A stretch of DNA of 32,178 nucleotides. It comes from Gemmatimonadota bacterium. GTDB taxonomy: Bacteria; JBHIER01; G020348925. The translations under genes were made by a program, and so were the position numbers. Location of the stretch: positions 4,716,394 through 4,748,571 of the forward strand of contig CP070758.1 in the NCBI GenBank assembly GCA_020348925.1, in the 5' to 3' direction. Below are positions 25,596 to 32,178 of the stretch, piece after piece (position 1 is the stretch's first letter; the number at the start of each line of letters is the position of its first letter). The notes beneath the pieces were generated by a model. The model saw only the letters and a list, made by a program, of their open reading frames with translations. It had not been told where the DNA came from and ran no database searches.

Positions 25596-26498
25596 ATGGG
25601 CATGATTTTTGACATAAAAAGATATGCCATCCACGACGGGCCGGGCATTCGGACCACGGTCTTTCTGAAGGGATGCCCGTTGAACTGCCGGTGGTGTCAT
25701 AATCCGGAGGGCAAGGCGCAAAAGCAGGAATTTATGTGGTGGGAGGGGAGATGTATCGGATGTCAGAGCTGTCAGAGCGTCTGTGCTCAGGGAGCCATCT
25801 CCTTTTCGGATGATTCCCTCATTTTGGATCAGGACAAGTGTGATGCGTGTAAAGTGTGTGTCGATGCCTGCAACCCGCGTGCTTTGGAGCTGATCGGGGA
25901 AGAGATGACAGTGGCCCAAGTCATGAAGGAGATAGAGAGAGACGAAGTCTTTTACGACGAGTCCGGTGGTGGGGTAACCCTCTCGGGGGGTGAGCCGCTG
26001 ATGCAGCCGGATTTCTCGCAGGATATTTTGAAATCTTGCAAGGAGCTCATGATCCATACGACCCTCGATACGTGTGGATATGTCCAATCGGATCTGTTTT
26101 CAAGAATCTGTGAGCACGTGGATTTGGTTTTGTACGACCTCAAGGTTGTCGATGATAAGAAGCACATGGCGTTGACAGGCGTATCAAATGAAATTATTGT
26201 AGCGAACTTGAAAGAGCTGTCAAGGAGTGGCAGGAATTATATTGTGCGTTTTCCCGTAGTCCCCGGTGCGAATGATGATGAAAAAGATATTCTCGAATTT
26301 GGGGAATTGGTATCTTCACTCAGTAATGTTAATAGCGTGAGTATCCTTCCGTATCATAACGCAGGAGATGAAAAGAGCAGGAGACTCGTCAACTCGAGAA
26401 CCTCATCATTCTTCGGCCATCCCAGCACTTCTGAGCAAATGGTTGAAATTGAAGAAAAGCTCAAAGCGTTGGGGTTGAAAGTCCAAACAGGAGCATAA
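25596..26498 (+). CDS. Glycyl radical enzyme activating protein (radical SAM)
   Basis: A 300-residue radical SAM enzyme that abstracts hydrogen from the conserved glycine of its partner. The radical SAM cluster ligands are C27, C31 and C34 (GCPLNCRWCHN). Two further 4Fe-4S clusters follow, as in the activases of non-PFL glycyl radical enzymes: C53/C56/C59/C63 (CIGCQSCQSVC) and C82/C85/C88/C92 (CDACKVCVDAC). SAM-binding GGEP lies at 131-134 and the DTCGY segment later. The N-terminus IKRYAIHDGPGIRTTVFLKG is typical. Its stop is five bases before the glycyl radical enzyme start, so they form an operon. The clusters require anaerobic conditions. Confidence 0.95.
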   Translation: MGMIFDIKRYAIHDGPGIRTTVFLKGCPLNCRWCHNPEGKAQKQEFMWWEGRCIGCQSCQSVCAQGAISFSDDSLILDQDKCDACKVCVDACNPRALELIGEEMTVAQVMKEIERDEVFYDESGGGVTLSGGEPLMQPDFSQDILKSCKELMIHTTLDTCGYVQSDLFSRICEHVDLVLYDLKVVDDKKHMALTGVSNEIIVANLKELSRSGRNYIVRFPVVPGANDDEKDILEFGELVSSLSNVNSVSILPYHNAGDEKSRRLVNSRTSSFFGHPSTSEQMVEIEEKLKALGLKVQTGA

Positions 26499-26503
26499 CA
26501 AGA

Positions 26504-28867
26504 ATGACAGAGAGAGTGAGCTTTTTGAGAGAGCAGAGTGTGCATACCCGTCCGTATATTTGCACTGAACGGGCGGAGCTGCTGACAGATTTTTATCAAA
26601 GCGCCTTAACCAATACGGTCTCCACCCCTGTGGCACGGGCCTTGGCCTTCAAAAATATCATGGAGAATAAGACCGTCTATATCGGTGAGAGAGAACTGAT
26701 CGTGGGAGAGAGGGGATCGGCACCAAAAGCTACGCCCACGTACCCTGAGTTGTGTTGTCACACATTGGAGGATCTGGAGATATTGAATGCCAGAGAGCGG
26801 GCGCCCTTCCTGGTGAGTGAGGAGGCGAAGAACGTTTACAGTGAAAAGGTCATCCCCTTCTGGATGGGCAGGACCATGCGCGATCGGATCTTCGCCGCCA
26901 TGTCCGAGGAATGGATGAACGCGTTCCAGGCAGGAGTGTTTACGGAATTCATGGAGCAGAGGGCGCCCGGGCACGCCATTTTGGACGACAAGATCTATCA
27001 TAGGGGATTGCTCGATTTCAAGCGAGACATCAAACGAGGGCTGGATAGTCTTGATTATTTCAACGATCCTGACGCCTACACGAAGGGAGAGGAACTGAAG
27101 GCGATAGAGATCGGTGCGGACGCAATCATTCTCTTTGCGGGGCGCCATGCCGAGAAAGCGAGAGCACTGGCGGAGGCGGAAACGGATCCGCACAGGAAAG
27201 AGGAGCTGGGTAGAATCGCAGAGGTGTGCTCCCATGTCCCGGCCCGTGCTCCGAGAAATTTCTGGGAGGCCTTGCAGGCGTACTGGTTCGTCCATCTGGG
27301 CGTCATCACCGAATTGAATGTCTGGGATTCCTTCAACCCGGGACGTCTCGATCAGCATTTGTATCCCTTCTATGTGAAGGATTTGGAAGAAGGACATCTT
27401 ACCGAGGAGGCCGCAAAGGAGTTGTTGGAATGTTTCTGGATCAAGTTTAACAATCAGCCGGCCCCTCCGAAGGTGGACATCACCGATGAGCAGAGCGGTA
27501 CCTATCAGGATTTCGCCTTGATCAATGTCGGCGGCCTATCAGAAGACGGATCAGACGCCGTCAACGATCTCTCCTACCTCATACTGGATGTCGTTGAGGA
27601 GATGCGGCTCATCCAGCCCAGCGCCTGCATTCAACTCAGCAGCAAAAATCTCGATCGTTTCTTAACAAAGGCCGTCGAGGTCGTCAGGGCCGGGTTCGGA
27701 CAACCCTCGATGTTCAATACCGATGTGATTCTGCAGGAGTTTCTCCACGCCGGCAAGTCCATGGAGGATGCGAGGGCTGGGGGGCCGAGCGGCTGTGTGA
27801 CCATCAGTGCCTTCGGCAAGGAGAGCTGCACGTTGACCGGATACTGCAACTGGCCCAAAATCTTTGAGCTGACCCTGAACAACGGAACCGATCCGCAGAA
27901 TGGAGTGCCCGTCGGACTGAAGACGGGCAACCCTGCGGATTTCTCGACCTTTGACCATTTGTTATCAGCGTATAGAGAACAACTGAAATACTTTTTGGAC
28001 ATCAAGATCAAAGGTAATAATATCATTGAGAGAATCTACGCGGAGTATATGCCTGCGCCTTTCATGTCGCTCCTTGTTGATGACTGTATTGCCAAGGCGA
28101 AGGATTATCACAACGGCGGGCCGCGGTATAATTCCACGTATATCCAGGGTGTCGGTATTGGGACGCTGACGGATTCGCTGTCAGCGGTGAAATATCATGT
28201 CTTTGACAATAGGCATATGACGATGGCCGAGCTGCTTGAGCTGCTTCGGGATGACTTTACCGGGTCCGAGAAAACAAGAAAGATGTTGTTAAACGAAACT
28301 CCGAAGTACGGCAATGATGAGGACTACTCGGACGGCATCGCGCGGTCCGTCTTTAACATATACTTTGATCTTTTGGACGGGCGGCCCAACACGAAGGGCG
28401 GAAAGTATCGGGTCAATCTGCTGCCGACCACGGTCCACATCTACTTCGGGCGGGTTACCGGTGCGACGCCGGACGGGCGGAAAGCAGGAGAACCGCTCTC
28501 CGACGGTATTTCACCGGCACAGGGAGCGGACAGGAAAGGTCCCACCGCTGTCATCAAATCGGCCTCCAGGATCGATCATGCCAGGACCGGCGGGACGCTG
28601 CTCAATCAGAAATTCATGCCGCAGTTGCTGGCGGATGAGGCCGGCAGAGAAAAACTGAGGCATCTGATCCGAACATACTTCAAGCTGGGCGGGCATCACA
28701 TGCAGTTCAATGTCGTCGACGCGGAGACGTTGCGGGAAGCCCAGAGGGAGCCGGAAAAATACAAAGACCTCATCGTCCGTGTGGCAGGATACAGCGACCA
28801 TTTTGTCGATATCGGGAGAGAGTTGCAGGATGAGATTATAAGCAGGACGGAGCATAAAGAATTTTAG
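26504..28867 (+). CDS. Glycyl radical enzyme, PFL-like family, substrate unknown
   Basis: A 787-residue glycyl radical enzyme. The radical site is Gly762 in VRVAGYSDHF, followed by the C-terminus RELQDEIISRTEH typical of the dehydratase/lyase branch. The active-site thiyl Cys is Cys431 in GGPSGCVTISAFGKES. Known eliminases (glycerol and propanediol dehydratases, choline TMA-lyase, hydroxyproline dehydratase) have Cys-x-Glu, with Glu as general base; here Thr433 occupies that place. Pyruvate formate-lyase has Cys-Cys, also absent here. The closest class is thus open: a decarboxylase, C-C lyase or addition reaction, or an eliminase using another base. Length is normal and no frameshift is seen. 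The activase is directly upstream. Confidence 0.95.
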   Translation: MTERVSFLREQSVHTRPYICTERAELLTDFYQSALTNTVSTPVARALAFKNIMENKTVYIGERELIVGERGSAPKATPTYPELCCHTLEDLEILNARERAPFLVSEEAKNVYSEKVIPFWMGRTMRDRIFAAMSEEWMNAFQAGVFTEFMEQRAPGHAILDDKIYHRGLLDFKRDIKRGLDSLDYFNDPDAYTKGEELKAIEIGADAIILFAGRHAEKARALAEAETDPHRKEELGRIAEVCSHVPARAPRNFWEALQAYWFVHLGVITELNVWDSFNPGRLDQHLYPFYVKDLEEGHLTEEAAKELLECFWIKFNNQPAPPKVDITDEQSGTYQDFALINVGGLSEDGSDAVNDLSYLILDVVEEMRLIQPSACIQLSSKNLDRFLTKAVEVVRAGFGQPSMFNTDVILQEFLHAGKSMEDARAGGPSGCVTISAFGKESCTLTGYCNWPKIFELTLNNGTDPQNGVPVGLKTGNPADFSTFDHLLSAYREQLKYFLDIKIKGNNIIERIYAEYMPAPFMSLLVDDCIAKAKDYHNGGPRYNSTYIQGVGIGTLTDSLSAVKYHVFDNRHMTMAELLELLRDDFTGSEKTRKMLLNETPKYGNDEDYSDGIARSVFNIYFDLLDGRPNTKGGKYRVNLLPTTVHIYFGRVTGATPDGRKAGEPLSDGISPAQGADRKGPTAVIKSASRIDHARTGGTLLNQKFMPQLLADEAGREKLRHLIRTYFKLGGHHMQFNVVDAETLREAQREPEKYKDLIVRVAGYSDHFVDIGRELQDEIISRTEHKEF

Positions 28868-28914
28868 TATTGCACTTCCTTGGAGAAAGTATGAGTTCCG
28901 GGTAATGCGTAAAT

Positions 28915-29057
28915 GAAAAAATGCTGTCATTCCTGCGTATGCAGGAATCTCCTCGCATTGCGCAACAGGCTCTCAAGTAAGGAGATTCCGGGATAAACCC
29001 GGAATGACGCAGCATAGAATCGTGGCAAGTGCCGCGGAACTATGTTCAAAACCAATG
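28915..29057. repeat. MITE-like nested-palindrome repeat, copy B
   Basis: It shares the core with copies A and C: TGTCATTCCTGC, GGAATCTCCTCGCATTGCGCAA, GGAGATTCCGGGATAAACCC and GGAATGAC. The first hairpin (ATTCCTGC/GCAGGAAT) has changed in both arms compared with copy C, which keeps pairing. The right flank GTTCAAAACCAATG matches the right end of the other copies. Confidence 0.8.
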
Positions 29058-29176
29058 TTTGAGGTCGCACAGGATATGTATCCAGTGCGGAGGATGGAGA
29101 GGGATATACATCCCCAAAAAGGTTTTCGACCGGCATATATATACCGGGCGATCAAGAATATATTCAATCCACCATG

Positions 29177-29242
29177 TCCCTCCTTTTAAAAAGGAGGGAA
29201 TTCGTAAATCCCCCTTTTGTAAAGGGGGATATAGGGGGATTA
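29177..29242. repeat. Tandem hairpin repeat (CCTCC/GGAGG and CCCCC/GGGGG)
   Basis: TCCCTCCTTTT and AAAAGGAGGGA (29177-29199) form one hairpin, and ATCCCCCTTTT and AAAGGGGGAT (29208-29230) form the next, followed by ATAGGGGGATTA. This combination is a familiar interspersed repeat in many bacterial genomes. Only one copy occurs here. Confidence 0.7.
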
Positions 29243-29279
29243 AATAATTTAAGGATTGTATACTCAAAAGAGGAATGTA

Positions 29280-31640
29280 ATGTCTGAGATAGACTCAACA
29301 CGCCCCAATTTCTCCGATAAAGAGATACGGAAATTTGCCAAGGACTTGTATGGCCTCGACGCCTCTGTTCGACCGTTGGACAGCTACAGTGACCAGAACT
29401 TTCACCTCACAAGTGAGATTGGTGAGGAATTTGTCTTCAAGGCGGCTCATGCCGCAGAGCAAAGGGAGGTCCTTGATGCTCAAAACCAGGCCATGAAATA
29501 CCTGGAAACAGAGTGCACATCATTCGAGTTTCCTCGCGTTTGCAGGACAGTATCGGGCGAAGAGATTGTTTCCGTGAAGACTGGCAAAGGTGGATCCTGC
29601 TCTGTACGGATGCTGACTTTTCTGAAAGGCACTTTCCTCGCCGATCTTGAATCGCAAACAGAAGATATATTATACAGTTTCGGGCGATTTTTGGGCCGTA
29701 TGGACAAAGCGCTCACCGGATTTTATCACCCCGCCGTCCACAGGAATTTGCCGTGGGATTTGAAGAACACCCTTCATGCCAGCCGAAACGTCCTCCATGT
29801 TCGAAATCCGCGTCAAAGAAGTCTGGTCGAGCATTTTCTGCTCCAATTTGAAACGTTTGTCACTCCTGTTTTGCCACACCTTCGCACCAGTGTTGTTCAT
29901 AGCGATGCCAATGACCACAACGTGCTTGTGGATGATTCTGATTCGGGCGACGCAAAGATTGTCGGAATAATCGACTTCGGCGATATGGTTCATACCGCTA
30001 CTGTGTGCGAGCTTGCCATCGCTGTTGCCTATGCGATGTTCGGAAAAAAGGATCCTATGGAGGCGGCCAAACAGATCGTGCGCGGTTATCACGAGGTCTA
30101 TCCACTGAGGGAGTCGGAGCTGGGTATACTTTTTCACTTGATATGCGGACGGCTGTGTATCAGTGTGACCATGTCGGCCCATCAACACGAGCTCGAACCG
30201 GAGAACGAGTATATTATGGTATCCGAGAGACCGGCATGGGCATTACTTGAGAGATTGTTGGAGGTGAATCCCGAGCGAGCGGGCAACGAGTTCTTGCAGG
30301 TGTGTGAGATACCCCTCTCCCAGAAGTGGCACGGTCTGAATCACAGGGAGATCATCGATTTGAGACAACGGCTCATCGGAAAATCCCTGAGCATCTCGTA
30401 TAAAAAGCCGTTAAAAATAATCCGCGGGGCGTTGCAGTATTTATATGATGATACCGGCCAGACCTATCTGGATGCTGTGAACAATGTATCGCACGTGGGA
30501 CATTGCCACCCCAAAGTTGTCAGGGCAGCGAAAGATCAGATGGCGGTCCTCAACACGAATACGCGATATCTTCACGATAACCTCGTGACGTATGCCCAGC
30601 GCCTCACCTCGAAGATGCCTGAGCCGTTGCGTGTCTGTTTCTTCGTCTGCTCCGGAAGTGAGGCCAACGACCTGGCGCTTCGTCTGGCGAGGACGCATAC
30701 GAAAGGGAGAGATGTTCTTGTCGTTGACGGTGCCTATCATGGCACGACCACGTCTGACATCGAAATAAGCCCGTACAAATTCGACGGCCCCGGCGGAGCA
30801 GGCGCCGAACCTTTTATTCACAAGGTCCCCATCCCTGATCTCTATCGGGGAGCCTATGAGGCTACCGATCCGGAGGCCGGTAAAAAGTATGCGGAATACG
30901 TTCGGACGACGATTGAGCGGATGCAGAAGGATCGAAAACAGGTGGCGGCATTCATTTGTGAGCCTCTCATGGGATGTGCGGGCCAGATTGTTTTTCCCGA
31001 AAATTATCTTCAGGAATCCTTTCGCCATGTCAGGAACGCAGGCGGCGTCTGTATCGCCGACGAAGTTCAGGTGGGGTTTGGCCGGGTGGGATCGCATTTC
31101 TGGGGTTTTGAGACGCAGGGTGTGATTCCGGATGTCGTGACTCTTGGGAAGCCCATGGGCAATGGGCATCCCCTGGCCGCGGTCCTCACGACCCCGGAAA
31201 TTGCGGAGTCTTTCAACACCGGCATGGAGTATTTTAACACCTTTGGCGGCAATCCTGTCTCCTGTGCGGTGGGCCTGGCTGTTCTCGACGTGATCGAAGA
31301 AGAAAAGTTGCAGGAGAATGCGCTGAGGGTCGGTGCCCGGATGAAAAAAGGACTTGAACATCTGAAAGCGAAACATCCTCTCATTGGCGATGTGCGAGGC
31401 CTGGGTCTTTTTTTGGGCATCGAGCTCGTATTGGACCGCGAGACACTGGTCCCAGCGACCGAGCAGGCGTCGTATGTCATCGAGAGAATGAAGGAAGAGG
31501 GGGTTCTGATCAGTACGGACGGCCCTTTTCATAACGTTCTGAAGATAAAACCCCCGATGGTTTTCACCGAAGCGAACGCAGATCTTTTGGTCAGCACCCT
31601 TGACAGAATTTTGGGGGAAGATGCCCTTCAGGACCTTTGA
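29280..31640 (+). CDS. Aminoglycoside-phosphotransferase-like kinase fused to class III aminotransferase
   Basis: A 786-residue bifunctional protein. Residues 1-335 form an APH/choline-kinase-like small-molecule kinase: catalytic loop [12 protein letters not shown] (Asp209, Asn214) and metal site IIDFGD (Asp232). Residues 365-786 form a PLP-dependent class III aminotransferase-fold enzyme: CSGSEAND (457-464), [17 protein letters not shown] (594-602) and [11 protein letters not shown] with PLP-binding Lys624. The GKPMGNGHP form is typical of the ethanolamine-phosphate and phosphohydroxylysine phospho-lyase branch. Kinase plus phospho-lyase would phosphorylate an amino alcohol and then eliminate phosphate and ammonia to give an aldehyde. 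Many bacterial homologues carry a peptidase M23 domain between the two; it is absent here. I chose the ATG at 29280, after AAGAGG. Confidence 0.92.
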   Translation: MSEIDSTRPNFSDKEIRKFAKDLYGLDASVRPLDSYSDQNFHLTSEIGEEFVFKAAHAAEQREVLDAQNQAMKYLETECTSFEFPRVCRTVSGEEIVSVKTGKGGSCSVRMLTFLKGTFLADLESQTEDILYSFGRFLGRMDKALTGFYHPAVHRNLPWDLKNTLHASRNVLHVRNPRQRSLVEHFLLQFETFVTPVLPHLRTSVVHSDANDHNVLVDDSDSGDAKIVGIIDFGDMVHTATVCELAIAVAYAMFGKKDPMEAAKQIVRGYHEVYPLRESELGILFHLICGRLCISVTMSAHQHELEPENEYIMVSERPAWALLERLLEVNPERAGNEFLQVCEIPLSQKWHGLNHREIIDLRQRLIGKSLSISYKKPLKIIRGALQYLYDDTGQTYLDAVNNVSHVGHCHPKVVRAAKDQMAVLNTNTRYLHDNLVTYAQRLTSKMPEPLRVCFFVCSGSEANDLALRLARTHTKGRDVLVVDGAYHGTTTSDIEISPYKFDGPGGAGAEPFIHKVPIPDLYRGAYEATDPEAGKKYAEYVRTTIERMQKDRKQVAAFICEPLMGCAGQIVFPENYLQESFRHVRNAGGVCIADEVQVGFGRVGSHFWGFETQGVIPDVVTLGKPMGNGHPLAAVLTTPEIAESFNTGMEYFNTFGGNPVSCAVGLAVLDVIEEEKLQENALRVGARMKKGLEHLKAKHPLIGDVRGLGLFLGIELVLDRETLVPATEQASYVIERMKEEGVLISTDGPFHNVLKIKPPMVFTEANADLLVSTLDRILGEDALQDL

Positions 31641-31699
31641 GCACAAAATGATGATCATTGATGTAAACGGTATAGCATCTATCGACCGGATAGAAATTA

Positions 31700-31853
31700 G
31701 CCTGGTTTATTCATGAACTGTCATTCCGGCTGGAATGCCGGAATCTCCTCGATTGATGCAACGGATTCTCTATTCAGGAGATTCCGGGATAAACCCGGAA
31801 TGACAGAGTATACAATTGTGGGAGATACTATGGAACAAAGTACAAAACCAGTA
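31700..31853. repeat. MITE-like nested-palindrome repeat, copy C
   Basis: The best preserved copy. CTGGTTT (31702-31708) and AAACCAG (31845-31851) are inverted ends. Inside are TGTCATTCCGGC/GCCGGAAT, CTCCTCGATTGATGCAAC, and ATTCCGGGATAAACCCGGAAT followed by GACAGAGTATACAATTGTGG. The region to its right matches copies A and B in order (CAATTGTGGGAG, GGAAC, TACAAAACC), so the unit is about 150 bp, larger than the visible palindrome. Confidence 0.8.
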
Positions 31854-31947
31854 TTCATTATAATTCCATAAATATATTCTTGTTATGTTGCGTTTGTAGT
31901 GGTTTTATGAATTGTCCAAGTTAGTATCTTCCCGGAAGCTTTTCCTC

Positions 31948-31983
31948 TTGACATGTATGCATGATAGATGCATATTTATGCAT
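31948..31983 (+). promoter_or_regulatory. vapB promoter with three phased ATGCAT operator sites
   Basis: TTGACA (31948-31953) and CATATT (31971-31976) are 17 bases apart. ATGCAT occurs at 31957, 31968 and 31978, that is, every 10-11 bases on one face of the helix; two of the three form a dyad (TATGCAT/ATGCATA) between the -35 and -10. The ATG follows the -10 by seven bases, so the transcript should begin at or next to the start codon. This is as expected for autorepression by a VapBC complex. Confidence 0.65.
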
Positions 31984-32178
31984 ATGAGAACGACACTGAA
32001 CATCGACGATGAAATCCTGAACAAAGCCTCAGAGTTGACGGGTATTAGGGAAAAAACTTCTCTGGTGCGGCTCGGCTTGGAGGCGCTCATTGCCCGTGAA
32101 AGTAGTAAGCGACTCGCAAGCTTGGGAGGGACTGAAAAAGATCTTCGTCCAATTCCGAGAAGAAGATCGACAAAGTCA
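31984..32178 (+). CDS. vapB: VapB-family antitoxin, partial at window end
   Basis: Sixty-five codons run to the window edge without a stop. The sequence MRTTLNIDDEILNKASELTG, then EKTSLVRLGLEALIARES and RLASLGGTEKDLRPIPRRR, matches VapB antitoxins of the MRTT-type ribbon-helix-helix/AbrB-like class that pair with PIN-domain VapC ribonucleases. Relatives usually end close to this IPRRR motif, so the stop and a vapC gene should follow just outside the window. No ribosome binding site precedes the ATG, in line with a leaderless message. The product binds the toxin and its own operator. Confidence 0.85.
   Translation, partial: MRTTLNIDDEILNKASELTGIREKTSLVRLGLEALIARESSKRLASLGGTEKDLRPIPRRRSTKS

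Larger units (their letters stand above)
28868..29279. other. Repeat-filled spacer between the glycyl radical enzyme and kinase-aminotransferase genes
   Basis: It is occupied by copy B of the MITE-like repeat (28915-29057) and a pair of hairpins (29177-29242), with 120 bases of unassigned sequence between. AAGAGG before 29280 serves the next gene. Either structure could end or process the upstream transcript, so the downstream gene may have its own promoter. Confidence 0.55.

Overview
The window looks like a chromosomal stretch from an uncultured, probably anaerobic bacterium of the FCB superphylum (KSB1, Zixibacteria or Marinimicrobia type). Pointers are a large MacB/FtsX-type permease of the kind common there, a secreted multidomain protein with a YPNPFNP-type C-terminal sorting domain (type IX secretion), two exported proteins with dockerin-like calcium repeats, a glycyl radical enzyme with its activase, and a DsrE/TusA sulfur-relay operon. 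The phylum assignment is inference; no rRNA or other marker gene is present.

Layout. 1-69 is the 3' end (domains V and VI) of a group II intron whose body lies outside the window. 386-2794 (-) is an ABC permease without an ATPase beside it. 3203-4189 (-) is an alpha/beta hydrolase lipoprotein split by one in-frame TGA. 4190-5694 is mostly non-coding, with a helix-turn-helix gene remnant. It is followed by a 28-residue membrane peptide ORF with a strong ribosome binding site and a strong terminator. 5860-8345 (-) is a six-gene operon: HAD phosphatase, TusA, DsrE2, DsrE, DsrF and DsrH. A perfect 24-bp palindrome made of two inverted DnaA-box sequences stands in front of it. 8964-10577 (+) is a thiol-redox operon: glutaredoxin, a ferredoxin-thioredoxin-reductase/rubredoxin fusion, a small membrane protein and a Bcp peroxiredoxin. 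It is followed by several hairpins, an attenuator-like leader and a ferric-reductase-like flavocytochrome (10896-12176). A DUF2156 protein follows, then a decayed Ser/Thr kinase gene.

14052-15608 (-) holds a diguanylate cyclase with a degenerate receiver and a small unknown partner. 16233-18968 (-) is a secreted esterase carrying PKD, LamG, thrombospondin type 3, dockerin and sorting domains. 19546-21255 (-) pairs an HD-domain protein with an isocitrate/isopropylmalate-type dehydrogenase. 21519-24185 (-) is an exported BNR-repeat beta-propeller with a dockerin-like end.

24657-31640 (+) is the most interesting block: a Tat-exported ATC-hydrolase-family protein, a glycyl radical enzyme activase, a glycyl radical enzyme whose active-site motif is Cys-Val-Thr rather than the Cys-Val-Glu of known dehydratases, and a small-molecule kinase fused to a class III aminotransferase. 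I read this as a candidate undescribed anaerobic catabolic pathway, possibly for an amino-alcohol-type compound; the substrate is unknown. Three diverged copies of a MITE-like nested-palindrome repeat flank or interrupt this block. The window ends inside a vapB antitoxin gene with a helically phased operator and a probable leaderless start.
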